Positions 12,178-23,497 of a stretch of DNA of 64,000 nucleotides are shown here, piece by piece. The translations under genes and the position numbers were made by a program. The notes under the pieces are model-generated. The model made no database searches and was not told the DNA's origin. It saw nothing but the letters and a program-made list of their open reading frames with translations. The stretch spans positions 62,001 to 126,000 of the forward strand of contig JAJNNY010000024.1 of the NCBI GenBank assembly GCA_022453515.1. Direction: 5' to 3'. This stretch comes from Astrocystis sublimbata (lineage: Eukaryota; Ascomycota; Sordariomycetes; Xylariales; Xylariaceae). Within the stretch, counting starts at the first letter, position 1. Every line of letters starts with the position of its first letter.

Positions 12178-13938
12178 CGGCGAGTATCCGTGATGTCCGT
12201 GATGTCCGTGGTATCCGAAATGTCTGTACTTGCGTTCACGACTCTGTGTTCACAGGCACACACAAAGGAAACATGTGCAAGAAAAGATGGTGACCTGGAG
12301 GGTGAATGCAGTAGGGCGAAATGAAATGAAAGTGCAGGTACTAGGTAGGTAGTATGTTCTGGGATGCCGATGCCCTGAAAGAGACCGAGTTGCGTGAATG
12401 TTGAAGGAGAGGCGCGCGCAACAGGGCGTGGGTGAGATGTGATGGGTAAGGTCGGCGTGCAAGAAAACAAGAACTAGAGAAAGGGTTTGTCTTGTGAGGT
12501 GAGGTGGATACAAGGCAATTCCAAAAGGAGGGATTGGCAATGGTAAGGAACCAGCATTCACTGCCTTTTGCCAAGGAGTTCGAGGTGAATAACGAAAACT
12601 CTGGCTGGCTGGAGACTGACTCCCTGCCCTACTACCTTTAAGGTGAGAGACTGAGAGGTGAGAGAGGGTAGGTAGTGGGTAGAGGGAGTAAGTAGAGTGC
12701 ATTGACACAGGCGGCATGTGGCGTGCCTACCTGGATGTAAGTGTACAGCGTTCTTGCCTTTCGTTGTGGAAGCGCAGAAAGGGAAGAGTACCTCCTGCTA
12801 CTACTACGATACTTGGGGAGCAGATCCCGATACCTTGCTCCCGTCTCAGTTAGCGCTGTTATTAAAGTATATGCAACGCGACCGTTTGTACCGTGGGTGG
12901 GCCATAAGTTGCCGACTGCCCGATTAGTGCCCAGTGCTGGTGGGTTTAGTCATTTCCTGAGCCTGCCTGACAAACAAAAAAAGAATGTACTTAGTAGACA
13001 CTCCCGTCTAGTTGCATGGATGACGATGCTTTGCGGCCGTCTTGGCAGAATTCTGGCCCATTTAGGCTAGCACAGAGCAAGAGTGACAAGAGCTTATGGG
13101 AATAGACGGGCCCGAGTGTCAATGGCGTAACGGCTGCTTAAAATGAACATCCCCATCTATTACCGGTGCTTACAGTAGGCTATGGGTCTGTCAAGGGGCG
13201 CACGCGACCAGCATCGTACGTTGCTGATTGGTGCCTCTACCTACCCACCTACTTTCCTTAGGAAGTTGTTCTTAATGCAATCTACCCCAGGCTGCACTCC
13301 TCGACGTGCCTAGATGTAGACGGTGAATTTGCCATGTATGGGGGAGGGCACTCTGTTTGGACTCTGTCCTGTCTCCATGTATCTCTTGCCAGTCACCCGG
13401 CGTTTGCAATAGCTAGGACAGGGTCTATGGACTTGGTACGTCGCGCTTCAAACAAGGATGATATAAATTCCGAACATCGATGGCAAACATAAGAATTCAA
13501 AACATAGGCAGGGGGGGTAGAAGGACCTGCAAAGATACGTATTTGCCTGCATATTCGAAAGTATCTATACTATTGCAACTTGCATGGTGTAGTCAGCCTT
13601 GACAGGGAGACTTCTGCCACAGGAGATAAGATTAGATGTATTAAAAAAGAGCGATTAAACATTGAGTAAGTCTACTTTGTTATGGATGTTCCAGTATGCC
13701 GATGAAGTCCCAGTGTGCTGTGAATCGCCTGTAAGTTGTGGATGGATGTTGGATTCAGGGGTTGGGAGGAAGGAAAGGCTGCTACTCACCATTAGGATCA
13801 ATCACACCCTTCTAAGATAAGCGTTTGCAGCATCTTTCATGCTGCAATGAATCCTGCTGTTGTCCCCCTAGAATTGGGGCGCCTTGGTAATTCAAACATG
13901 GAGGTGAACTTGAGAGGAGCATGTTTGTTGATGGCTGG

Positions 13939-13962
13939 CTACCTACCTACTTGAGGTAGGTA
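13939..13962. repeat. Short inverted ACCTACCTAC/GTAGGTA repeat
   Basis: ACCTACCTAC is followed after a few bases by GAGGTAGGTA. The arms are inverted copies of the four-base TACC unit. This is one of several such blocks between 13.2 and 15.1 kb. Confidence 0.7.
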
Positions 13963-14970
13963 TCTATAAGCAATGCTTGGTAGTACTATCCAGTAAACAA
14001 GTGAGCTTCAAGTTGTTCAACCAGTTGCTTTCCTTTAACTACCTAGGTAACTACTATCGGTTTGAAAGTTGAGGGCAAATCAAAACAGCTGCTAGTAGGT
14101 CCCAAGAACACGATTGTCAGGGCTCTACGTGGATACTTGTTGGGTAGGCCCGTGTCAGCCCTCTCTTGAGTTTGCAAAATTCTGATATGGATAGCAAAGA
14201 CTACGGTGATCTAGGTCGCAAATGATAACTGACGCTGAAGAAACAGTTCCACGTGTATCGGGCTCAAAGTGCTTGTTCATACTGCCCAGTGTAAGTGCAG
14301 CATCATCCACTCGTATCATTATTTTGGACTCACCTGGGCAATGCGCCATGGGATAACGGCGTCGAGGGGCGTTCCGCTCCCTGTACAGGGGTCATTGTCC
14401 TGCCACTACCCCGCCAGCCTTCGACTTCACATCTCGAGCCTCATCATCGGCTACCTAATGTAGGTAGGGCCTGTGTTTGCTCTGATTCTGGACGAGCAGG
14501 CATTGAGCTACTTTTCGAAGGCCATCCGAGCATCTTGCCTACCCGCCCGTGATAGCGTGACAGTCAGTCGTATCAGCTCTCGAGCCATGCTGGTGATGAT
14601 GCGAAACCATGACACGGTACTCGCCTACAGGTAATTGTCAAATACCTACCTACTGACCCGCCATCCACTCAATCAACGATATGCCGGAACACACATGGAT
14701 GGCATTCGTGTATTCCCCCAAAACACTTAGTGAAATTAGCAGGACTATTCAACACCACCTACATCTACCTAGGTGGCCCGAACACCGAGTACCGATTAAA
14801 AGGGAATCTTCATCTTGCACGCCTGTCACGTACATAGTATGGACGATGCCTCATTTCTTACCTGGTACCGCCCTACCAATCCACGAAGTATCACGACCAG
14901 CTGCGGTGGCTGACGATACAATCAATTACATTGGGGCTGTGAACAAGGCACGCAAGGTGTACTGTTGGTT

Positions 14971-15046
14971 ACCTTAGGTGCCTACTTAGGTAATTACCTA
15001 CCTAGGTAGGTAGGTAAACAGGCGTGCCAACTACCTAGGTAGGTAA
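14971..15046. repeat. Dense TACCTAGGTAGG repeat cluster
   Basis: The longest such cluster in the window: repeated TACC and GGTA units with palindromic CCTAGG centres (a TTACCTACCTAGG core, then ACTACCTAGGTAGGTAAA). It lies in a gene-free spacer. Similar but shorter blocks occur near 23.1, 26.0, 29.8, 41.4 and 45.0 kb. Function unknown. Confidence 0.85.
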
Positions 15047-15355
15047 ATTCCTACATGAGGACTCGGGAGCATGCCCAGGTGGGGAGCCAGACGAGCCAGA
15101 TGCAAGCGTTCACCTGGGCATGACTGGGGCCTGCATGCATCCAGCTCTCTGGGCTGGGACCAATGAACGAGGCAGAAGGAGGCGGTCAGTGGAGCAGCCC
15201 AGTCTCACCAGTCAGATTTGTCCGGGCAACGTGTGCGACGACCTAGCGGCAGGACCGAGTTCCACTGTCCAGGCACAGTCACAGCATTGGCCAATTCAGC
15301 CCACCAGAGCTTGAAGCTTCCCCAGCCTGTCCAAGAGCTCCAGGAGCCTTGTCGC

Positions 15356-15410
15356 AAACACCAACACAACACCAACACAACACCAACACACCACCATCAC
15401 CATCACCTAC
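15356..15410 (+). repeat. CAACAC/CATCAC microsatellite in the BTB gene leader
   Basis: CAACACAACAC repeats run into CACCATCACCATCACC units. A strongly pyrimidine-rich tract (15480-15530, long T runs with C) follows. Together they look like the promoter or 5' leader of the BTB gene that starts at 15792; CT-rich tracts near the transcription start are common in filamentous fungi. Confidence 0.7.
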
Positions 15411-15791
15411 TCTTCCTACACATCCCCGCACTCCTTTCCTGTCATATCCATTGCGCGCCATTGGAAACCCCGACGCCCGCTACCCTTTTGTTTTTCTTGT
15501 TTTCTTTTTTTTTCCTCTTCCCGCTTAGCCTTCTGGGTAGCTCTGCTTCCCTCACCACGCCTCCGACACGCCCCGACCTTCGTAGGTATACAATAATCCT
15601 GGTTCTCGCGCTCTTTTGCCCATGCGACTATTTCGCGACTCCTTGATCGGGGTCTGTCACAACACGTGAAGGTCGGGTATACCAACATATTCGTCCGGAA
15701 TTAATCGCCGACGCCGCATTCGTTACACTTCCGTATAAGTAGGACTGCTAGAGTACGCGCAAACTTAGCTACTTGTAATCCAAATGCCCTA

Positions 15792-16756
15792 ATGGCCGAG
15801 GAGTTCCACGAGGAGATGGTGGAGGAGCAGCCTGCCAACCCCGGAGGTGACGTCGACATGGCCGAGGGCGAGGATGCGGAGGGCGCGGGCGCGGGCAACG
15901 ACACCACAGTCCTCCCTTTTGCCGAGGGAGGCGAGTCGGATCCGCGCACCACCTTCATCAGCTACTTGACCAGCCCTGTAGTCACTCTGATTGTCGGCAG
16001 TGCCGAGAGCGAAACGATTCTCACGGCGCACCAGGCCCTGTTGACGCAGAGCCCCTTTTTCGCCGATGCCTGTGCCGCCTTCGCCCACGATGGAAGCGTG
16101 AGTTGTCCGCCCGCGCAGTCGCGCAGTCGCGCAGCAACAATGCTAACGTGAGTGATTGCTCTAGCCACGCCAGGTCGACCTCGTCAATGACGAGATTGAT
16201 GCCGTCGGCTGCTTCCTCGAATATCTCTACACCGGCGATTACTTCCCCAAGAAGCTGCCGGGCCAGCGCATGCTCGAGCCGGACCCCACCGTGCCGGCTG
16301 TTGACGAGACTGGCGAGCAACTCCTTAAACATGCACGCGTCTACACGATAGCTGAGAAATTCGGCATGGACAAACTCAAGAGCTTGGCAAGCAGTAAGAT
16401 TCACTGCGTCAACTCGACTGCCAAGGGCGAGATCACCTATGCTCGTTACATCTACCAGTACACCAACAAAGACGATACCGCCGTGCGTGCACCAGTCGCC
16501 AACTTCTGGGCCACCCGCAGCCACACCCTCCGTGCCGAGGCCGAGGACGAGTTCCGCTCCCTTTGCTTGGAGTTCCCGCAGTTCGGTTACGACGTGCTCA
16601 GTAGGTTTCCCGTCCTCATTGATACGCGACAGACCGAAACACTAACCCGTCCTTCTAGCCCGTGTTCTCGACGAAAAGCTCAAGCGCGAGAGGAACGAAA
16701 AGATGACACCCGGCACCTCGAGTGGACGGAAACGAGCACGCCACAGCAACGCCTAG
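15792..16756 (+). CDS. BTB/POZ domain protein
   Basis: Exons 15792-16097, 16165-16600 and 16659-16756 join in frame to 279 residues. Introns are 67 and 58 nt, with donors GTGAGT and GTAGGT and acceptors TCTAG. An acidic N-terminus (1-45) is followed by a BTB/POZ fold at about 50-150: a VTLIVG strand, the TAHQALLTQSPFF helix typical of BTB (usually H-x3-L-x2-S-xFF), then DEIDAVGCFLEYLYTGDY. A helical region resembling the segment after BTB in fungal Kelch-less BTB proteins follows, and the tail is Lys/Arg-rich (GRKRARH) and may be a nuclear signal. BTB domains mediate dimerisation and often act as Cullin-3 adaptors; which applies here cannot be told. Confidence 0.88.
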
Positions 16757-18370
16757 TGGTGTTACATCATGTGTTTGCAATGTTATCTTAGCCCAAGAGC
16801 GTTGAGATTTCGGCAAGTGTCTTTGTTGCTTATGGTCTGGGTCTGATATTTATATAATTATGGGTGGTATGTAGATACTGCATCAGTAAGCGTTTCTGTT
16901 CCATCTGTATCATTTTACCAAATTCGGGGAAGGCCAACAAGAGCTTGACACATCCCAACAAACAATGCGGGTTTGCTTGCAGTAAGAAACAAGACTTGCT
17001 ACGGAAACGATGGGTTCTGTGCAATGTGGCTTGTGCTATAGGTTGATAGTTGTAACAATAGGGTCATCAGAGAGCACCACAGTCATAATTCCGGCGCGAT
17101 ATTCATCGTGATACAGTTCGTAATATATTTCAGCTATCTCGCCGTCATTCAACATCGTGAAGCAGTCCAGAAAAGGGGCATTGCTTGGACATCGTGCCAT
17201 CGGCCTGGCAGTCGCTTTGAAACACGCATTCGATATTACATCCTCCGAGTCTCTCCGAGAAGCCAACTTTGCAGCACAGAACAGACCGGCATAATTCGTG
17301 ACCTCATAACGCAGAGACAATGACGCGTTGCTCATTTTCCAAGGCGAATGTACAAACACGCTTGGAGGCATCGGTGAGACGCGGGAGGAGAATGACAGAA
17401 ACACCGGGGTATCGGGGTTCTTGTTGACTTGCTGTGAGCTCTTGGCGCTTCATGATAAAAAGCGAGCAAATACCTCAAATGGCTCATCTCCTCCGTGCAC
17501 CAAATCCACCTGCTATTTGGAAATTCGAGTACCAAAACGCGCGATCTGGCTGTGGCAGGCCAGCCGTTTCAAAGCCCTCAATGTGGTCGCTTGTCGGGCC
17601 AGGGAGTACCCAAGGGGTTAATACCGCCATACAGCCTCACTTGTTCTTCGATGCATCATTCGACGTGGAGCACACGTTACTAATAAGAACCAGTCCCCTC
17701 ACACCCATGGGCATTGTGTGCAACCGCTAGCCATGGAGCCAGTATAATCTCTGCAGTTCCTCGACATTGCTGTCTGACAAGCCCATCAATGTAATCTCAT
17801 TACAGGCCACAATCGGTCTGGGGGGAACACATTAAGCTGTTGTCCAGCACATGAAGTCCACAACCTTGAAGACATGAACATTGAGGAACGACTTATATGA
17901 GCTGGTCCTTTGTTGCGATAAGCTGGGTTTTTGCTTCTTGATACGGTCCATCGGGTGTTTACTGTTTAGAGGTCAGCAATCAATCTCGGCTTATCTCGGC
18001 TTCCAGCCGATCTCACTTCAAGGTAGGTGAGGTCCTACCTAAGGAGTGAGATTGCCGTCGATGGAGATTACGGGCCATGCCTACTACCACCCAAGCAGAC
18101 AAGGGAGGAAATTATAGCAACGACATCAAGTATTCAAACTAGAAGCTACGAACAATCCATTGGTGACCAGGGGTGGCGCCTGCGTACTTTTTGGTCTCCG
18201 ACTTGCTTGTGTTTGTGGCCGTATCACAGCAGGCACTGGCTTCCTCGTCAGAATTGTAGATGCAAGAGTCTCTGGTAGCAGACGCCTGTTTATTTACCAA
18301 TCTCCGTTGGTGTCTCCAAGAATCTTATACTACTACGAGTAAATCTAACATACCTAGCTACGCACTCTCC
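16757..18370. other. Intergenic spacer, one doubtful minus-strand frame
   Basis: About 1.6 kb. The only protein-like frame is on the minus strand at 17036-17404 (see findings). No repeat blocks were noted apart from a TAGGTGAGGTCCTACCTA inverted pair at 18024-18041. Confidence 0.45.
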
Positions 18371-18399
18371 TGCCCATCAGAGTAAACACAGATACTAGC

Positions 18400-19560
18400 A
18401 CGCGAGCCGAACAAATCAGATGCCGATCTAGGCCCTGGACCGGAAATCCCCATTAGTCGTAAGCAGACTGGGTCGGAGAACGGGTCATTGGAGCAAACAA
18501 CTGAACAAGCTGGGCCGAAAACAGTGGCGACAAGTCCATCTACAAGCCCCGGACCTACATCGGATGTGGCTCAGCAAACATCTGAGCAAACAGATCTCAT
18601 AGAGCATTAAGGGGTTCCCAGATACCGCCCCGACCCGAATTCGACTCGTGAAATACACAATCGTCTACCATCCTCGCAAGACCATAGGCAAAACAGTCTT
18701 CAAGTACCAGACTCAACACATCCCAGTCCAAGAGCCCACAAGACTCCTTTCAGTCGCAGGGGTCCAGTAGAACTGAAGTTTCCCGGCCACTTTTGAGCAA
18801 CAGGGGCACCGATTGACAACCCATGAAAATGTCGATGAGATCTTCACATCCGGAGCTCTATGAAGAAGATCTGTAGGAAGAGATTGAGAGGGATTTAGAG
18901 CAAGAACGAGAATATGCCAATCGAGAATATGCCAATCACGGTGATGTATCAGCTAGCCCGCCCAGTGCAGGGCGAGGTGACCATGCGTACCGCCCAACAC
19001 AGTTTGATACTCCCATAGGCTCTCCCGTGATAGAGCAAGGAAACCGCGGAGGGCACCGCGGAGGGCACCAATCGTACCGTCAGCTATGGCCAAGACACCA
19101 TACATATCCTCAACCACAGTTTAATACCCCCACATTCCATATTCACGAAACTAATGAACATCTTTCATGGGTCCCGGCGATTAACGGGGTGGTAATGTCT
19201 CAAGAACAACTCTGGGTCCAACGCCCAGAGACCACAGGGTCGGTTGCCCCTTCTATATGCCCGCAAAACCAGCACGTTCTGGCTGAAGGGGGGAACAATC
19301 GTGGAAGTTCCGGCCACACGGCCATGTTGCAGGGTCATGATCTCAGCAGGGGTACGTGTGAAAGCCCATCCCAAGAACAAGACAGGGGCTAGAGTCCAGG
19401 ACGCCCGGGACTGGGAGCCCGTCCTCCAAATCGCTCGCGATATCATGCAGTGGCTCAACTGAGAGCCCGTTCTACAACTGGCTTGCGAATGCGAATGCGA
19501 ATACAAGCAGGGCGTCGGGCAAGAGCTTGTTCTACTAATCGCTTGCGAAGCTGAGTAATG
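18400..19560 (+). pseudogene. Decayed protein-coding gene, family unknown
   Basis: Protein-like sequence continues in one frame from about 18400 to 18792, interrupted by TAA at 18608. It moves to another frame from 18829 (ATG) to 19389, interrupted by TAG at 18874, and then to a third frame up to about 19462 that ends in DWEPVLQIARDIMQWL. Further pieces with the same EPVLQ-LAC pattern follow. The composition (Pro, Gln, Ser, Thr) and a Glu-rich coiled segment (EEIERDLEQEREYAN) are not random. Premature stops read TAA, TAG and TGA where CAA, CAG and CGA would fit, as expected after C-to-T mutation. Two GCGGAGGGCACC units repeat in tandem near 19046. I do not recognise the original protein. A spliced gene remains possible but would need several unusual introns. 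Confidence 0.45.
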
Positions 19561-20233
19561 GCTGGACGAGGAAGAGCTGACAAAAAGGACTCAAAGCAGC
19601 CTGCATTTTGGGGAAATTCGACGACTTACTTTTCGTTTTCCCGTTCTCCTTTTCCGATGCTCCGTACTTCAACCTGGACTAGACTGGTCTCGACAAGTAA
19701 ACCAGGACACTCTATAGCAGGCCCGGGCGTGCTTCTTTAGCGAATTGCCAAACCTGTCCGAAAGCGAATTTCACATCTCTAACTGGCCTTCGTCGACTTA
19801 CACCTGACATTCCTTCTAATCAGACACACTTCAGCACATTCATTTATGACAGCGAACGGAACCTGAGTTTTTACTGTTTGAGTATGCATTTATCATTATG
19901 TGAAGCCATCGACCCACAGCTACGATTGAGTGGCACAGTTCTATTAGTATCAGAATTCATAGTCGAATAAATACAAAACCATCAAATCAAGCATTCAAGT
20001 CAAGTCAAGCCCACAATCTCTTAGAAATATCGTTATTCTCAAAATTTCAAATAATAGAATTCACTGGATATAGACCTAGTATTACCCCAAACGCCCTGCT
20101 TGACATTATGCTGTGCTGTGTTACCCATGGACCCGAGGATCAAAGGGCTGACAACTGAACAGCCTTACGAGTATACCAACAGCATGCTCGCCTTGCACCT
20201 ATTCCGACAATGTTCCAGCGCCACGTCGCCTAA
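19561..20233. other. Intergenic spacer downstream of the MARVEL gene
   Basis: About 670 bases. The left third may still carry debris of the pseudogene. The right part is AT-richer and probably the 3' UTR of the minus-strand MARVEL gene. Confidence 0.4.
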
Positions 20234-21361
20234 CTACTGACTGGGGTAATATGGTTGGCCTGGGCCTGGTGTGCTTTGAGGGCTGGGAACTTGTTGTTGA
20301 TGTTGATAGTGTCCTGCATCTGGTGCTGGTGTGCCAAGAGGACTAGGAAGTTCCTGAGAACGGTACTGTGCTGTCTCGTTGTGGACTTCGTGTGTTCCCT
20401 GGTGAGGGGCTGTCGGGTTGTAGGCACCCTGAGCGCCCGTGTATCCCGTGTTCTGGTGCACCTGGGGGGTATAGGGGTCGTAAGGAGCACCGGCAGTGTT
20501 GTAGGGAGCAGGCTGGTGTTGCTGTTGTTGATATTGCTGCTGCTGCTGCTGCTGCTGCTGCTCCTGATTGACTAGATTGTGATGCTGGCTTGGGTGACTA
20601 TCGTGGCCGGAGACCTTCTCGACATCGCTGCTGTTCTTGGCCCATTCCAGGCGGAAGAAGTGGGCGACGTAGGCTAAAGTAGCGACGAAGAGGAGTAGGT
20701 TGATCGCGCTGATACCTGCGACAGCTGAAATCACTGCACGACCAGTCGAGCCCGCCACGGCAGCACGCTTGTAAACGACACTATTTATCGCTGGTGTTAG
20801 TAATTGCTCAAGAAACGAGGGTTTGCAGGTGTGTCCATCGGAAGCATAGATGCCTGTTAGGGTACTTTATGCCTCCGAGCCTCGCCAGAAAGGAGAATAA
20901 AAGACTTCAGTGAACTGACCAGTGTCCAGCATTGACAGTACTCCCATCGTCGTAGCAGTCGGCATCGACCGGGACAACGAAGCTAGCGCGGTATGCTGCG
21001 TTGGCACCCAAGCTCGCCAGCCAAAGGACGATCATGAAGAAGTCCAAGGAGAGGATGGCCCATGTGTTGTAACCGGGTCGACAAGCCGACGAGTGCTCTG
21101 TGAGGATGGCATATGCCGCGATGATCCACGTGAAGATTGCCTGTCGCAGCGCAGAGTCAGACGCTGGCGGAAGCCATAGGTGAGAGAGGAGAGCTCGCTT
21201 ACCGCAGCAATAGTAATGCCCTGTGCATCAGAGTAATACCCGTGGATAAGAAAGCCTGACAGAGCGACAAGGATGAGGGCCACAACGATCTGCGCGACAC
21301 GCAACCCGATGAACCATTTCGGCGTTGGGATGAGCGTCTCGCCTTTCCTGACAGATTCCAT
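20234..21361 (-). CDS. MARVEL-domain membrane protein with Gln-rich tail
   Basis: Three minus-strand exons, 21361-21203, 21140-20920 and 20780-20234, join to 308 residues. Donors are GTAAGC and GTCAGT; acceptors are ACAG and ATAG. Four membrane segments fit a MARVEL domain: about 22-42, 50-68, 80-100 and 140-167. A short Cys-containing loop (SSACRPGY, and DADCYDDGS before segment four) and a charged NSSDVEKVSG linker follow the usual fungal pattern. The cytosolic tail (168-308) has a run of nine glutamines, then Tyr/Pro/Gln-rich sequence. MARVEL proteins organise membrane microdomains, tight apposition or eisosome-like structures; the specific role here is unknown. The start is the first ATG of the frame. 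The 139-nt second intron has an atypical GTCAGT donor. Confidence 0.85.
20535..20562. repeat. CTG/CAG trinucleotide run coding for polyglutamine
   Basis: About nine consecutive GCTG-phase units on the plus strand encode glutamines on the minus strand, within the MARVEL protein tail. Such runs change length easily between strains. Confidence 0.8.
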
Positions 21362-23497
21362 TGCGACGGAACTTTGACCTGATCAGCCTAAACGACGATG
21401 AATGTATCCTGATGCTATCGGCCTCTTCGTGATCTTGACGTCTCTGCCGGCACTTGGCACGGGTCAGGGGCGTTTGGGTCTATTTGTACGCGCGGGCTTC
21501 GTCTTTCCTCCGCCTTTCCACATCCCATCCAGCCGTAAGCCACACGAATATATTCCCAGAAAGCCCCGCTGCACGAGGGTCAAGCTAGACACGCTCTAGA
21601 GGGCTCCGAAACGACATGTCGGAAACTTTCTAGCCAGCTGCGTGACTAGCACCTCAGCCGCACGCTCGAATCTGGTTAAGAAGCTGGTGAGCTGAGCCGG
21701 ACGTGCAACCGCCGGCAGGCATTACCAATCTCCCAAGTCTCCCCCTCGCTCCCCTCCAGCAGCTATACTCGTATACTCGTGTCGATAAATCGGCTTATTC
21801 CCGATCGAGTAAACGCCCTGTCCATGCAACCATTCACATCGATGCACGAAGCGAGGAGTGTGCGACGGCGCCACGGGGTGCTTGGGAGGCGGCTTGGCAG
21901 GGCAGATTCCTCCATGCATAGGGAAGCGTGGGTTCGAGGTTCACTCTATTATCGCATTGCACAGCATATTGCATGAATAAATCGCCAGCCATTCTGGTGA
22001 TGGATACTAGTATACAAAGCTCGGTCGGTGTCTACGAGTAGACGTTGGGAGTTGACAAGGCGCCACACCACTCCTGGTCGCAATCGAAAGTTCAGGCCAG
22101 CCCGCTAATATATACCTAGCAGACGGAGTGTGTATGTGTCCATGGTGGCACATTGAAGGTAAGACGGATGAATATTATAGTGCATAGCATAGGTAGCAAG
22201 CGTGCTCGAGGACCAACTGTCATCGTGACTGATGTCGTACAGCTACTGCAGCAGATCAGGAAGCAAACTCTCATGTCTACAATGAAGTTTGCCGAGGCCT
22301 CCGATCGCTGTGCATCCGCACGCTATCGACATCTGGTAAGGCGCATACTTTAGACGGTTCACCGAAACATTGTACACCTGGGCATACATTGAGATCAGGG
22401 CGCAGCGCAGCTGCAGCCTAGGGACATGTGCTGGGGTCGGGCCACGATTCGAGCGGCAGATGCAGTATCGGACAATTAGATTTAACCTTGACCGTATATC
22501 CCTCCTAAAGCGTGCCACACTAATTCGCGCTCAATAGTACGTGTACGACTCAACTTCGAGGATGGGGGCTGGAGGTTATATATGTAAGCCCTACCTACCC
22601 TCCTATTCGTGATAGTCATTCATCTAGATTTAGGGACCCCAGATCATGACGACTGACGTTGCCGACCGCATTGTTCAGAGAAGCGTATCCGCCTCCCCAG
22701 TTCGAATATTTCGTGACTGGGGAATACAATGTCCAGTTGTTGATTGTGAAGTTGTAACTACGCACGTAGTATAGCGAGATATATCGAAACAGAAGTTGAC
22801 TTCAATTGTATGAGAGCGGGCTCTGCATGTCTTCGAAGCTTCATCATATTATGCATTTCGTTTAACAAGAACAACAAGGATCACAGAGCCATGAGAGCCT
22901 CGGGCAGCCCAAGAATCATGACTGCGCCCGCCGCACGCTATGAACCAATAGCTCGAGCGAGGCAGCCGACTACATACGGCTTATGTGGCTGAGGGCTAGC
23001 CTGTCCACTGATATAGATAGGTAGTTTGTGTGACTCATGTGCTGATATAATTTACTTTATGTAGCTACCCATATACTTCGGCTACCTGCCCCCTGCCTAA
23101 GGTAGGTAGGTATATAGGTAGGTAATATTATCACGTCAGCTGCATTGCCTACCATCTCACACACCGAAAAGTTGCATCCGATGCCGTGCAGATCATTTAC
23201 TAATTCGACATTCGACGACAATGGTGAGAGGATGGTCTTAATGGAGGAGATTTGCCAGTGTAAGTAAGCGGCCCGTTCCGTCCTAGCAGCGTTGCACTCG
23301 CTCTCATGCACCGAATCCCAAGGTAATCCCAAATGGCCCCAAAAGCCAGCGCAAGCGCTGCCTGCAGGCGGACTATTGAGGCTACAATACAAATAAATAA
23401 GACTGTGATTGTCCTGCAACATCGCTTTGGAGGTCTTACTCCTCTACGGCATGATAGATCCTCCGAGTAGCCAACGGCCCGTGTATAGGCCATCAAA
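21362..23497. other. Divergent intergenic region
   Basis: About 2.1 kb between the MARVEL gene (minus) and the CorA-like gene (plus), so it holds both promoters. No convincing frame was found. A GGTAGGTAGGTATATAGGTA repeat block lies at 23083-23126. Confidence 0.55.
23083..23126. repeat. TACC/GGTA repeat block
   Basis: GCTACCTGCC near the start is followed by GGTAGGTAGGTATATAGGTA and further GGTA units. It belongs to the same dispersed family as the blocks at 15.0 and 26.0 kb and sits upstream of the CorA-like gene. Confidence 0.75.

Larger units (their letters stand above)
12178..15791. other. Gene-free region with dispersed TACC/GGTA repeats
   Basis: About 3.6 kb. 12178-12720 is probably the leader and promoter of the PAP2-like gene; it is purine-rich on the plus strand, so pyrimidine-rich on the transcribed strand. 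Between 12.7 and 15.1 kb no reading frame is convincing, and many short TACCTAGGTA blocks occur. From 15.3 kb the sequence becomes the leader of the BTB gene. Confidence 0.6.

Noticed and set aside
15218..15646. 142-codon frame before the BTB gene
   Set aside because: It translates the CAACAC microsatellite and T-rich tract; it looks like leader, not protein.
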